From assembly GCF_000765665.2 (NCBI RefSeq), contig NZ_JROZ02000001.1, positions 744,001 through 808,000 of the forward strand: a stretch of 64,000 bases of DNA. The letters run 5' to 3'. The notes under the pieces are model-generated. The model was not told where the DNA came from and did no database searches. It saw only the letters and a list, made by a program, of their open reading frames with translations. Both the position numbers and the translations under genes were made by a program. Position 1 is the first letter of the stretch; the number at the start of each line of letters is the position of its first letter. This document shows, piece after piece, positions 25,963-34,655 of the stretch. This DNA comes from Helicobacter sp. MIT 05-5293. Its GTDB lineage: Bacteria > Campylobacterota > Campylobacteria > Campylobacterales > Helicobacteraceae.

Positions 25963-26337
25963 CTATTGCCCCCCCCCCATTTTTCTTATGAGACAGAATC
26001 GCAAATAATCAGTGAGCATAAGATTATCACTCAAGCACAGGTATTTTTTAATCTGTTCACTTTGTGCCACAGAATCTAAATCAGCATTCACGCGTTTATT
26101 TTCAATATAACCGATACTTAAGCCTTGAGATAAAATCACAAAATCAGGTGCGCCGCGCCCCTCTTTATCGTTGTTTGGCTCTTGTCTGATGCTTAAATCT
26201 TTTAAGCCACACTTATTTTGTGTGAGAGTATCTTTGAACGCATTCATTAGATTCTCTAAAGCAGTTCGGTGCGTGTGTTCTTTATCTTGAGGCGAGATAG
26301 ATTCTATTGCTTTCAGATAGGTTTCTAAAAAATCCAT
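25963..26337 (-). CDS. N-terminal nuclease domain of the phase-variable restriction-modification enzyme
   Basis: 124 residues, the nuclease end of the Type IIG/ISP enzyme. The PD-(D/E)xK core is visible as GAPDFVILS and IGYIENKR. Translation reads through the G10 tract as Met-Gly-Gly-Gly-Gln and stops at TAG 25963-25965. With 11 (or 8) G the frame continues as AIVKELRICELSQIKA into the methylase part without a stop. The enzyme is therefore OFF in this sequence, though the methylase part might be made alone from an internal start. Confidence 0.8.
   Translation of the reverse strand: MDFLETYLKAIESISPQDKEHTHRTALENLMNAFKDTLTQNKCGLKDLSIRQEPNNDKEGRGAPDFVILSQGLSIGYIENKRVNADLDSVAQSEQIKKYLCLSDNLMLTDYLRFCLIRKMGGGQ
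25969..25978. repeat. C10 homopolymer (G10 on the coding strand), phase-variation tract
   Basis: Ten uninterrupted C bases at the frame break between nuclease and methylase parts of the restriction-modification gene. Homopolymeric G tracts of this length slip readily in Helicobacter and Campylobacter. One added base restores one continuous frame from 26337 to 23078. Confidence 0.92.
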
Positions 26338-26359
26338 AGTTTTCCTTCTTGCAGTATAT

Positions 26360-27106
26360 TTATTTAAGGCTGTGTTTGTTTATCCCATACATCTCCCAAA
26401 TAGGGACATCAAAGACATCAGGGATATTTTGCAAGGCTTCAAAGGGTGTGAATCGCTCTTTATAGCCCATACAATAGTGATCCTTTATCCAATAACCCGG
26501 ATAGAAATATTTGAGGTGATGTTCTTTAGCGATTTGAATCTGCTTTAAAATATTGAGCGTGCCAAGACTATAATGCGCAAATCGATGATCGTAAAAGAAA
26601 TAAACAGCAGTAATACTATCTTTTAGCACATCGACTAATCCCACGCCGATAAGTTCAGAATCTAAATAGTATAAGAATTCATAGCCAAAGTTTTGATGTC
26701 CTTCGACAAACATATCCACATAGGCATCGGGCGTGATTGGATTGTATTCCCAACCTTTCTTATTTTGCATAAAAAGATGATAGCGATTATAAAGGTCGAT
26801 ATGAGCTTGTGAAACGCTTGGTTTTTGCACGCATATTTGGATATTTTCGCTCTTTTTTAGCACTCTTTTATGATTTTTGCTAAAATTAAATTCTTCAATC
26901 AAAGTGCGAATCGAGATGCAGTCAATACAACCCTCACACATAGGCGTAAAAAAATAATTCCCAAAGCGTCTCCACCCACGCTCCAAAAGTCCGTAATAAA
27001 ACTCCACAGAGACATTATGAATAATAAAATAACGAAAACAGCTCTTTTTTGATGCGATATAGCTGCATTGTTTTTCTTCAGAATAAAATTCAATAAGTCT
27101 CATCAT
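26360..27106 (-). CDS. bpt: Aspartate/glutamate leucyltransferase (N-end rule)
   Basis: Adds leucine from Leu-tRNA to proteins with N-terminal Asp or Glu, marking them for ClpS-ClpAP. 248 residues, the usual Bpt length. The N-terminal cysteine pair CEGCIDCISIRTLIEEF and the acyltransferase stretch SELIGVGLVDVLKDSITAVYFFYDHRF are family hallmarks, with YFYPGYWIKDHYCMGYKERFTPFE near the end. ATG 27106 and 27103 are in tandem. It starts 22 bases after the lytic transglycosylase gene and probably shares its transcript. Confidence 0.95.
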   Translation of the reverse strand: MMRLIEFYSEEKQCSYIASKKSCFRYFIIHNVSVEFYYGLLERGWRRFGNYFFTPMCEGCIDCISIRTLIEEFNFSKNHKRVLKKSENIQICVQKPSVSQAHIDLYNRYHLFMQNKKGWEYNPITPDAYVDMFVEGHQNFGYEFLYYLDSELIGVGLVDVLKDSITAVYFFYDHRFAHYSLGTLNILKQIQIAKEHHLKYFYPGYWIKDHYCMGYKERFTPFEALQNIPDVFDVPIWEMYGINKHSLK

Positions 27107-27128
27107 TATTTTTTACCTTTAATTTTTC

Positions 27129-28313
27129 TCATTTGATATGCGTGTAGTTTTGCTTATTGGTCGTTACTTTCATCAGATAGCGGCGTCCTTCTTGAGAATC
27201 AAGCTTTGTGTGTAAGGTATCGTATATTTTTGAAGGAGAGAGAGCATTGATGCGTGAAATTGCAGTGTTTTTGTCTGCGTGAAAAGTCTTTAAAACAAGT
27301 CCTGCTCCGGCATTGTAGGCTGTAATAACGCAATATTCTCGACTTTGGGCATTTTTCACACCCCCCAAATAGCGCGTCAATAATATACTCAAATAAGCCG
27401 TGCCGTATTCGATATTTGTCTCGGGATTAAAAAGCATTTCTTTTGTGGGCGTGCCTTTTTTGCCATTAATCAGCTCATAGGCATCTCTTCCTGCAGTGCT
27501 TGGGACAATCTGCATCAGACCATAAGCAGGAGCATTGCTCACGGCGTAAGGGTTGAAGTTTGATTCTGTTTGGATAATAGCGAGAATCAATGGGGCAGGG
27601 ACATTGTATTTTTTGGCATATTTTTGCACGATTGCTTCGTATTTGTTTTCGGCAATGTTTTGGTAGTTTCCGTCCATTTTGACTTCAACATAAGAAATCG
27701 TTTGTCCTTTGCTGTCAGAGCGCGTCTTGAGGGCATTTTGCGTGAGATATTGAGCAAATCTTTGCGCTCGCCATTCATAAAGAATATCTTGCCCGTCTTG
27801 GTCTTTAATCAAACCCGCAAGAAAAGGCTTACCATCAAATTTTAAATCATCATCAGAATACAAATCAACCTTGCTAGGATCTTGAGGGAGCAAAAGCATA
27901 TTGACAATGGCTTTTTGTAAGGCTTCAGCAGGATTTTTACTCTCAAGTGTTTCGATACGAATAATCCCACGCACAAAGTCAATGCTTGCTTTGGATTTAT
28001 AATGATTAGAATAGCGCACATAAGTGCTAGCACTTGGCAAAGCTACATCTTCATTACCCCATTGTTTAGCGACATTGCCACTAAGAGCATTAGTCATTTT
28101 ATTGTATTCTTGTTTGACTTTCTGAATCTCTTTTAGTAATGCTTTTTGGTCTGTGCCATAAGTCCTAATGCGTTCGCCTGCAATTTGCTTCATTGCCATT
28201 GTAGGGTCATCGACAATTGAAATATGAGTATTGTTGTTGAGCGTGGAGCAGCCGCTAATGATGCCCACGAAAGATATTGCAAAGATAGAAGATAGAAATT
28301 TTGTATCTGCCAC
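27129..28313 (-). CDS. MltC-like membrane-bound lytic murein transglycosylase
   Basis: 394 residues from GTG 28313, placed 7 nt after AAGG at 28324-28321; an in-frame TTG at 28319 is too close to that site. Signal sequence with lipobox ISGCS. The middle part (YVEVKMDGNYQNIAENKYEA) corresponds to the MltC N-terminal domain. The C-terminal SLT domain has ILAIIQTESNFNPYAVS with the catalytic Glu, APAYGLMQIVPSTAGRDAY, and CVITAYNAGAG. It cleaves the glycan strand of peptidoglycan to 1,6-anhydro ends, from the outer membrane. Confidence 0.88.
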   Translation of the reverse strand: MADTKFLSSIFAISFVGIISGCSTLNNNTHISIVDDPTMAMKQIAGERIRTYGTDQKALLKEIQKVKQEYNKMTNALSGNVAKQWGNEDVALPSASTYVRYSNHYKSKASIDFVRGIIRIETLESKNPAEALQKAIVNMLLLPQDPSKVDLYSDDDLKFDGKPFLAGLIKDQDGQDILYEWRAQRFAQYLTQNALKTRSDSKGQTISYVEVKMDGNYQNIAENKYEAIVQKYAKKYNVPAPLILAIIQTESNFNPYAVSNAPAYGLMQIVPSTAGRDAYELINGKKGTPTKEMLFNPETNIEYGTAYLSILLTRYLGGVKNAQSREYCVITAYNAGAGLVLKTFHADKNTAISRINALSPSKIYDTLHTKLDSQEGRRYLMKVTTNKQNYTHIK

Positions 28314-28460
28314 AATCAAGCCTTATTCATTTGAGAGAATCTATAAAAGGCAATATTGTATCACAAAAAACAAAGTGCTTAGTAAAATATGTTATACTAA
28401 AAATGCCTAAGATTTGGGCGTGAAGTTTATATAATAATGAAAATAATTTAAGGGTAAATA

Positions 28461-29402
28461 ATGGATATTGTCTTTGGTCCCGTGTATTCTCGGCGATTTG
28501 GTCGCTCTCTTGGTGTGGATTTGTCGCCAAGTGTGAAGCAGTGTAATTTTGATTGTGTGTATTGTGAATTGCAAAGGGCAAAAAGCATAGAATCTATGAA
28601 AGAAATCATTGCTGTGCAAGATATTATTGATGCGGTTAAGAAGGCTATTGAAACCTATCAAAATAACTTTGATGTTTTGACGATTACTGCTAATGGCGAA
28701 CCCACGCTTTACCCGCACCTTAGGATATTAGTTCAACAGATTCGCACTTTTTTGCCTGATCCTATCAAACTAATGATTCTTACAAATGGCTCACTTTTAT
28801 GGAGAAAAGATATTCAAGAAACGCTTCAACTTTTTGATGTCGTCAAATGCTCTTTTGATGCGTTTAATGCTAAATCTTTCAAGCAAGTTGATAGACCACA
28901 TAAAAGTCTTGAATTAGAATCTATCAAACAAGGGATTAAGACATTTGCTCAAAAGTTTAAAGGCGAATTGATGGCGGAGGTTTTATTTGTCAAGGGTATT
29001 AATGACACTCCTGAAGAGGCTCAAGCCATTGCAGAATTTCTCTCACAGCTTCCCATTAAACGCGTTGATATAGGGAGCATTGATCGCCCTCCTGCCTATC
29101 CTGTAGAATCTGTCGATGAAGAGACTTTGCAGCAACTTGCTCAATACTTTGATCACTATCCTCATTTGTGTATCAATCTTCCCAAACGTTTAGCACAAAG
29201 TCAAAATGAGCAAGATTCTGATGAAAAGAAAAATTTATCAAAAGATTCTTTATTGGGATTGATTAAACGCCGCCCACTAAGTGTTAATGATGCTTTGGCG
29301 ATGTTTGACAGACAAACTTTAGCACTTATTGATGAGCTTTGCCAAAAACAAGAGATTTCTATCTGTATGCAAGGTGATGTAGCCTTTTATATGACAATAT
29401 AG
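28461..29402 (+). CDS. Radical SAM protein of the COG0731 type
   Basis: 313 residues. The radical SAM cluster motif is C28-x3-C32-x2-C35 (QCNFDCVYCEL). LTITANGEPTLYPHL follows, then LMILTNGSLLWR and FDVVKCSFDAFN, placing it in the COG0731 group near wybutosine/TYW1-like enzymes. GPVYSRRFGRSLGVDL at the N-terminus is typical of this bacterial branch. The actual substrate is unknown. A short charged insert (SQNEQDSDEKKNLSKDS, about residues 251-268) separates the catalytic barrel from a C-terminal helical domain and contains two GATTCT words. Standalone gene, rightward. Confidence 0.85.
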   Translation: MDIVFGPVYSRRFGRSLGVDLSPSVKQCNFDCVYCELQRAKSIESMKEIIAVQDIIDAVKKAIETYQNNFDVLTITANGEPTLYPHLRILVQQIRTFLPDPIKLMILTNGSLLWRKDIQETLQLFDVVKCSFDAFNAKSFKQVDRPHKSLELESIKQGIKTFAQKFKGELMAEVLFVKGINDTPEEAQAIAEFLSQLPIKRVDIGSIDRPPAYPVESVDEETLQQLAQYFDHYPHLCINLPKRLAQSQNEQDSDEKKNLSKDSLLGLIKRRPLSVNDALAMFDRQTLALIDELCQKQEISICMQGDVAFYMTI

Positions 29403-29476
29403 ATTCAGAATCTAACACTTTTTCTCTTGACTTATGGACGATTTTTCTCTATAATGCGATTTCTTTTTTAGCATAT

Positions 29477-29551
29477 TCCGGATTAGCTCAGCGGTAGAGT
29501 AGGTGGCTGTTAACCACTTGGTCGCAGGTTCGAATCCTGCATCCGGAGCCA
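29477..29551 (+). tRNA. tRNA-Asn (anticodon GTT)
   Basis: 75 bases with encoded CCA (29549-29551). The acceptor stem TCCGGAT pairs with ATCCGGA. The D arm is GCTCAGCGGTAGAGT. The anticodon loop CTGTTAA has GTT at 29509-29511, and the T arm is GCAGGTTCGAATCCTGC. All standard stems form. Confidence 0.97.
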
Positions 29552-29553
29552 TA

Positions 29554-29572
29554 AAGTGTATAAATTACACTT
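29554..29572 (+). terminator. Short hairpin after tRNA-Asn
   Basis: AAGTGTA and TACACTT form a 7-bp stem around TAAAT, three bases after the tRNA. It has no long U-tract, so it may be a processing or weak termination signal. Confidence 0.4.
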
Positions 29573-29599
29573 AAACTTCCTAAAAATCTATCTACAAAT

Positions 29600-29677
29600 T
29601 ATCAAATATCTTAATTTGTCTCTCCTCCTTGATTATATTTGCCTCTGCTTTTTTAGAGGCAAAATTAGTATTTGATA
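29600..29677 (+). promoter_or_regulatory. Nested stem-loop upstream of the amino-acid ABC transporter
   Basis: TATCAAATA (29600-29608) pairs with TATTTGATA (29669-29677). Inside, TTTGCCTCT (29638-29646) pairs with AGAGGCAAA (29655-29663) around an 8-base T-rich loop. TCCTCC at 29623-29628 is the exact complement of GGAGGA (29758-29763), the ribosome site of the next gene. This could be a terminator of the tRNA unit or a leader that controls translation of the transporter. No known riboswitch is recognised. Confidence 0.45.
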
Positions 29678-29768
29678 GATAAAAAATAAATATTTTACGA
29701 TATATTTTTACTTTAAATATTTTCTAACATTTTGTTTTAAAAAATAGAGAAGAGTTTGGAGGAAAATA

Positions 29769-30530
29769 ATGTTTCAAAGAATCTTGTGCGGGATAAGTAT
29801 CATTTTGTGTATTGCGTATGCGGACTTTAAAACTCCTATCGAAGTAGGCACATCAAATTCTTACCGACCTTTTGCGTATATTGATGAGCAAGATAAAGCT
29901 GCAGGATATGATGTCGATGTGCTTAGACTTTTATCACAATATGACAAAAGATTGGTTTTTCATTTTAACCCACAAGCTTGGAATGCTCTTTTTGTAGGGC
30001 TTGATGCAGGAAAATATCAAATGTTAGCCTATCAAATCAACAAAACTAAAGAGCGTGAAGAAAAATACATTTTCTCGGATATACCTTATTTTTATGGCGC
30101 AAGTGTGCTAGTTGTGCGAGAGGATTCTCGTATTCAACACATTGACGAGCTAAAAGGTAAGAAAATCGGTGTGGGGCTAGGAGATAGTCATGCTTTTAAC
30201 CTTGAAAAATATCTTGATAAACATTCTGATTTAAACATTAAAATCGTGTATTACAAAAATTCACCCCCTCAAATTGCGGATTTGGCAAATGGGCGAATCG
30301 ATGCGATTATTGATGATCCTATTGCGATTGTCGATACTGCAAAGGCTTTGAATGTGAATCTTAAAGCGACAGATTTTGTTTTAGAAAAAACACCCGTGTT
30401 TTTTATTTTTCCAAAGACACAAAAAGAGCTTAAAGATGCCCTTTCTCAAGCATTACAAAAAGCCCACAAAGATGGTCAGTTAAAGGCATTATCAATCAAA
30501 TATTTTGGTAAAGATTACACGCAAGATTAG
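29769..30530 (+). CDS. Polar amino-acid ABC transporter substrate-binding protein
   Basis: 253 residues with a signal peptide (ILCGISIILCIAYA). The mature protein is a family 3 periplasmic binding protein: IEVGTSNSYRPFAYIDEQDKAAGYDVDVLR, WNALFVGLDAGKYQML, and LKGKKIGVGLGDSH. YDVDV plus the Arg/Asp ligand pattern is that of amino-acid binders; cystine or cysteine is plausible, but I cannot fix the ligand. GGAGGA at 29758-29763 precedes the ATG. The permease and ATPase genes follow. Confidence 0.88.
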   Translation: MFQRILCGISIILCIAYADFKTPIEVGTSNSYRPFAYIDEQDKAAGYDVDVLRLLSQYDKRLVFHFNPQAWNALFVGLDAGKYQMLAYQINKTKEREEKYIFSDIPYFYGASVLVVREDSRIQHIDELKGKKIGVGLGDSHAFNLEKYLDKHSDLNIKIVYYKNSPPQIADLANGRIDAIIDDPIAIVDTAKALNVNLKATDFVLEKTPVFFIFPKTQKELKDALSQALQKAHKDGQLKALSIKYFGKDYTQD

Positions 30531-30578
30531 TGATTAAAGATTCTAAAATGAGATTTGTGTGCTATTACAAGGGTGATA

Positions 30579-31277
30579 ATGTTTGATTTATCTTATTTTC
30601 TTGATACATTTTTTAAGCTTTTGCCTGCTGTCCCTATGACTTTTTTTATCTCTATTTTTTCATTTGTCGTGGGTTGTATTTGGGGGTTTTTCTTTGCCCT
30701 TGTGAGAATCTATAAAATCCCTATTCTTAATCAATGTATTGTGATTTATGTTTCTTTTTTTCGTGGGACACCGCTTTTAGTGCAACTTTTTATGTTTTAT
30801 TATGGGATTCCCATTTTGCTAAGATCTTTAGATTTTGATATGGATTTTAGCGCAATTGATGCGATTTATTATGCCTTGGTGATTTTTTCTCTTCATGCAA
30901 GTGCTTATCTCACAGAAATCTTCCGTTCAAGTATTCTTGCTGTGGATAAGGGGCAAATTGAAGCCGCATATAGTGTGGGTATGAGCACAAGACAGGCTTT
31001 TATACGCATTATTTTACCACAAGCTTTAATGATTACCTTGCCTAATTTGGCGAATTTTTTTATCTTGCAAGTCAAAAATACTTCTTTGGCTTCAGTGATA
31101 ACAGTGCCCGAATTAATGGGCTTAGCAGATATAGAATCTGGCAGAAGCTCAAAATTTTTAGAAGTTTATTTTATGGCAGCATTAATGTATTGGGGTGTTT
31201 GTGCGTTGCTTGAATATGTATTTTTCAGATTCGAAAAACGATGGAAACATTTTAGGAAAAGCTATGCGGAAGGATAA
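30579..31277 (+). CDS. Polar amino-acid ABC transporter permease
   Basis: 232 residues from ATG 30579, preceded by AAGGG. A longer frame from 30555 lacks a ribosome site. HisM/GlnP-type membrane protein with about five helices. It carries FFRGTPLLVQLFMFYYGIP and the cytoplasmic EAA loop EAAYSVGMSTRQAFIRIILPQA near residues 128-149, which docks on the ATPase. Transports the substrate handed over by the upstream binding protein; probably works as a homodimer because only one permease gene is present. Confidence 0.92.
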   Translation: MFDLSYFLDTFFKLLPAVPMTFFISIFSFVVGCIWGFFFALVRIYKIPILNQCIVIYVSFFRGTPLLVQLFMFYYGIPILLRSLDFDMDFSAIDAIYYALVIFSLHASAYLTEIFRSSILAVDKGQIEAAYSVGMSTRQAFIRIILPQALMITLPNLANFFILQVKNTSLASVITVPELMGLADIESGRSSKFLEVYFMAALMYWGVCALLEYVFFRFEKRWKHFRKSYAEG

Positions 31278-31282
31278 ATGCA

Positions 31283-32014
31283 ATGGTTGAGCTGAAAAAT
31301 GTCAATAAGACATTTGCACAACATCATATTCTTAAAAATATTCATCTTCATATTAAAGAAGGTGAGATTATAGCGATCATTGGTCCAAGCGGTGCAGGCA
31401 AAAGCACCTTGTTGCGCTGTATTAATTTGCTTGAGCGACCTCAAAGTGGCAGTATAAGGATTGATAATGTGAGTTTAGATTATGCTTCTTTTTCACAAAA
31501 AGCCATGCTTGACTTGAGGCGTAAAAGCACAATGGTTTTTCAACATTATAATCTTTTTGTCAATAAAAATGTTTTGCAAAACATTACCGAAGCTTTGATT
31601 GTCGTGAAAAAGATACCCAAAAAACAAGCAGAAGAGATTGCTTTTAATGTGTTGGAAAAGGTTGGCTTACGCGATAAAGCCTCATCTTATCCTTATCAGC
31701 TTAGCGGTGGGCAACAACAAAGAGTAGGGATTGCAAGGGCTTTGGCGATTGATAGCACTTTGATTTTGTTTGATGAGCCTACATCTGCCTTAGATCCCGA
31801 ACTTGTCGGTGAAGTGCTAGAAACAATCAAAAAGATTCACAATAAGACGATGATTATCGTTACCCACGAGCTTTCCTTTGCAAGGAGTATTGCTCAACGC
31901 ATTGTGTTTATGACACAAGGGGAAATTTTAGAAGAAAATCCGCCAGAGATATTTTTCACACAACCAATTCACCAAAGGACAAAAGATTTCTTGCAAAGTC
32001 TTCACGCTTATTAG
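31283..32014 (+). CDS. Polar amino-acid ABC transporter ATP-binding protein
   Basis: 243 residues. Walker A GPSGAGKST at 33-41, Q-loop FQHYNLF, signature [15 protein letters not shown], Walker B ILFDEPTSALDPE, and the switch histidine in VTHE. GlnQ/TcyN-type ATPase driving the binding-protein-dependent importer. It starts five bases after the permease stop with AAGGA eight bases before ATG 31283. Last gene of the three-gene operon. Confidence 0.93.
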   Translation: MVELKNVNKTFAQHHILKNIHLHIKEGEIIAIIGPSGAGKSTLLRCINLLERPQSGSIRIDNVSLDYASFSQKAMLDLRRKSTMVFQHYNLFVNKNVLQNITEALIVVKKIPKKQAEEIAFNVLEKVGLRDKASSYPYQLSGGQQQRVGIARALAIDSTLILFDEPTSALDPELVGEVLETIKKIHNKTMIIVTHELSFARSIAQRIVFMTQGEILEENPPEIFFTQPIHQRTKDFLQSLHAY

Positions 32015-32076
32015 AAACTTTTAGATTCTCATTTTAATTTAAGAATACACATAATAGAAGGTTAAAAGATTTTTAT

Positions 32077-32082
32077 TATAAT
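32077..32082 (+). promoter_or_regulatory. sodB promoter -10 box
   Basis: TATAAT after a T-rich stretch, 47 bases before the sodB ATG; a consensus Helicobacter -10. The gap holds no obvious terminator for the ABC operon. Confidence 0.6.
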
Positions 32083-32128
32083 GGCAAAGCTTTTTAAGCA
32101 ATAAAAAACAACTTTTAAGGAGATAAAA

Positions 32129-32749
32129 ATGTTTCAATTACGTGAGTTACCTTACAATAAAAATGAGTTTAGCGGCTTTCTTAGTGAGGAAGCATTCGAA
32201 TATCACTATGGCAAACATCATCAAACCTATGTCAATAATCTCAATAACCTTATCAAGGGGACAGAATTTGAAAATGCCACATTAGGCGAGATTATTCTTA
32301 AGTCAAAAGGCGGCATCTTTAATAATGCAGCTCAAGTTTATAATCACAATTTCTATTGGGATTGTATAAGCCCTAAGGAGACAAAACTATCAGATGAATT
32401 ATCAAATGCAATAAATGCAGCATTTGGATCTTTGGAAGCTTTTAAAGAAGCGTTTATTACTTCAAGCACAACACTTTTTGGTTCAGGGTGGAATTGGCTT
32501 GTGTATGATGTCAAAAATAAAAAGCTTGAAATTGTCCAAACGAGCAATGCGGCGACACCTGCGACAGAATCTAAAGTGCCACTTTTGGTTGTAGATGTAT
32601 GGGAACATGCTTATTATATCGATCATCGTAATGCACGCCCAGCTTATCTTGAAGCATTTTGGAAACACATTAATTGGAATTTTGTTTCTGAAGCTTATGA
32701 ATGGGCGGTTAAAGAGGGTATTAACTCTTTTCATTTCTATACAAAATAA
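32129..32749 (+). CDS. sodB: Superoxide dismutase (Fe)
   Basis: Dismutates superoxide in the cytoplasm. 206 residues. Metal ligands are visible: His26 in EYHYGKHHQTY, the histidine of QVYNHNFYW, and Asp/His of VVDVWEHAYYIDHRNARPAYLE. GSGWNWLV and the Ala/Gln pattern around FNNAAQVYNH favour the iron type, as is normal for Helicobacter. AAGGAG precedes the ATG. Confidence 0.95.
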   Translation: MFQLRELPYNKNEFSGFLSEEAFEYHYGKHHQTYVNNLNNLIKGTEFENATLGEIILKSKGGIFNNAAQVYNHNFYWDCISPKETKLSDELSNAINAAFGSLEAFKEAFITSSTTLFGSGWNWLVYDVKNKKLEIVQTSNAATPATESKVPLLVVDVWEHAYYIDHRNARPAYLEAFWKHINWNFVSEAYEWAVKEGINSFHFYTK

Positions 32750-32780
32750 TAAAAGTATATCAGAGGGCAAAAGGAAAGCT

Positions 32781-33614
32781 ATGAATCACTATCGTATAAA
32801 GATGTTTTTAGAACAGGCTTTGCAAGAAGATTTAGGGCGAGGTGATTTATACGAACTTTTTGCTACTGATAGGCAGACAAAAGCGCATATTATCGCCAAA
32901 GATTCGGGTATATTTTCCGGAGAGCAATATATGCAAATCCTTTTAGAATCTTTTTCGATTCAGATTCTAAGCTCAAAATCCGATGGAGAAGCATTTGTCA
33001 AAGGCGATGTTTTATGCGTGATAGAGGGCAGTTATATTGCTATTTTGCAAATTGAACGCGTGCTTTTAAATATTCTTGCGCATAGTAGCGGTATCGCTAC
33101 ACTTTGTTCTCAATATGTTTCACTCCTTAAACATTTGCCTATGCCTATCAAGCTCCTTGATACTCGCAAAACGCGTCCTTTACTAAGGGAGCTTGAAAAA
33201 TATTCTGTGCGTAATGGTGGGGCTTTTAATCATCGTTTTGGACTTGATGATGGCTTGATGCTGAAAGATACTCATTTAAAGCATATTAGCAATCTTCAAG
33301 AGATAATTAGCAAAGCAAGGTCAAGATTGCCATTTATGTCTCAAATAGAGGTTGAGTGTGAGAATCTTGAGCAAGTCAAAGAGGCTATAAATGCCGGTGC
33401 AGATATTGTTATGTGTGATAATATGACGCCTTCAGAAGTTAAAGAAGTTGTGCAATATCGCAATCTCCACGCTCCACATATTTTACTTGAAGCAAGCGGC
33501 AATATCACACTTGCAAATATTGTCGATTATGCTCATACCGGTGTCGATGCAATCAGCGTAGGAGCGTTGATCCACCAAGCTCAATGGGTCGATATTAGTA
33601 TGAAAATACTATGA
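32781..33614 (+). CDS. nadC: Nicotinate-nucleotide pyrophosphorylase (quinolinate phosphoribosyltransferase)
   Basis: Converts quinolinate and PRPP to nicotinate mononucleotide in de novo NAD synthesis. 277 residues from ATG 32781, after AAAGGAAAG; a longer upstream frame overlaps sodB and is not needed. LEQALQEDLGRGDL opens the protein. LLDTRKTRPLLRELEKYSVRNGGAFNHR carries the phosphate- and quinolinate-binding Lys/Arg/His residues. IVMCDNM and LLEASGNIT lie near the end. NadA, which makes its substrate, is encoded about 6 kb downstream. Confidence 0.95.
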   Translation: MNHYRIKMFLEQALQEDLGRGDLYELFATDRQTKAHIIAKDSGIFSGEQYMQILLESFSIQILSSKSDGEAFVKGDVLCVIEGSYIAILQIERVLLNILAHSSGIATLCSQYVSLLKHLPMPIKLLDTRKTRPLLRELEKYSVRNGGAFNHRFGLDDGLMLKDTHLKHISNLQEIISKARSRLPFMSQIEVECENLEQVKEAINAGADIVMCDNMTPSEVKEVVQYRNLHAPHILLEASGNITLANIVDYAHTGVDAISVGALIHQAQWVDISMKIL

Positions 33615-34609
33615 CAAACACAAGAAAAATAATCACTTCTCGCCATTTTCCACAATTCGATAGAGAATCATTTTTTATTAAAAAACTTATAGAATCTGGC
33701 ATTACGCAAGGTATAGGTGATGATTGTTGTATCCTTGATTCTCCTCCTTTGTCCCTTAAAATGCGCCATAAAGGGCATATTAAAGCCCCTTTTAAAAATT
33801 TTGTCTTGGGTATGGATAGTTTTTGTGAAGGGGTGCATTTCCTTTCATCATGGTTTGCGCCGCAAGATCTTGCTTATAAGGCTTTTTTAGTCAATTATTC
33901 AGATTTAATTGCGATGAATGCCACTCCCAAATACGCGATGCTAAGTGTTTGTTTGCCTAAAAAATGGTCTCAAAGCGATGTGTCTGATTTTGTCAAAGGT
34001 ATCAAAAAGTTTGCTATAAAACATTCTGTTCGCATTATTGGCGGCGATACGATTAGCTCTGATAGATTGCAGATTCACATTACAATGCTAGGCATAGCAT
34101 CAAGAAAAATCCTCTATCGTGATAGAATCCAAAAGGGCAGTGTGCTTTATTATACGCAAGATCGTTATCCCTCTCAAACAATTATTCAAACTGCAAAAAC
34201 CTTGCGAGGTTTGCTTTTAAACCACTCAAAAGATTCACAAAAATCTCCGCATATGATGAAAACTAGCCCTAAAGGGAGGTTTTTATTGCCTATTATTCGT
34301 GAGGGATTTATCAAAGATTGTAGTCGGTTTATAAGGGCAGGAATGGATATTTCTGATGGTATTTATAGTGAGCTTTCGCACCTATCACAGCTCAATTTTC
34401 TTAAATTCACTCCTCAAGACAGAATCTCGACATCGCCTTATTATCGTTTAATGTATAATAGCGGTGAAGTGTATGAGATGCTCCTTGCTATTTCTCCAAG
34501 AGATCATTTGCGTCTTAAGCGTCTTAGTCAAAAACACAGAATCTCTGTCGTCAGATTAGGTGCATTAATGCGCGGCAAGATGCGTTTAAAGGCGCGAAGG
34601 TGGCATTAG
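33611..34609 (+). CDS. thiL: Thiamine-monophosphate kinase
   Basis: Phosphorylates thiamine monophosphate to the active pyrophosphate. 332 residues. GIGDDCCILD (Mg/ATP aspartates), LGMDSFCEGVHF, KAFLVNYSDLIAMNATPKYAML and RIIGGDTISSD are the family signature; AGMDISDGIYSEL follows. It overlaps nadC by 4 bases. A Ser/Lys-rich stretch after LRGLLLN (about residues 200-220) looks inserted relative to the core fold and is probably a surface loop. Confidence 0.9.
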   Translation: MTNTRKIITSRHFPQFDRESFFIKKLIESGITQGIGDDCCILDSPPLSLKMRHKGHIKAPFKNFVLGMDSFCEGVHFLSSWFAPQDLAYKAFLVNYSDLIAMNATPKYAMLSVCLPKKWSQSDVSDFVKGIKKFAIKHSVRIIGGDTISSDRLQIHITMLGIASRKILYRDRIQKGSVLYYTQDRYPSQTIIQTAKTLRGLLLNHSKDSQKSPHMMKTSPKGRFLLPIIREGFIKDCSRFIRAGMDISDGIYSELSHLSQLNFLKFTPQDRISTSPYYRLMYNSGEVYEMLLAISPRDHLRLKRLSQKHRISVVRLGALMRGKMRLKARRWH

Positions 34610-34655
34610 ATTCTATAAATCTGCTACAAATTGACACCAATACAAAGGAAAAGCT

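Noticed and set aside
25963-26337. 124-residue ORF as an independent small gene
   Set aside because: It is the nuclease end of the downstream enzyme, and the frame is restored by one extra G.
32595-32780. Longer start for nadC inside sodB
   Set aside because: The ATG at 32781 has a good ribosome site and gives the normal N-terminus; the extension is an overlap frame of sodB.
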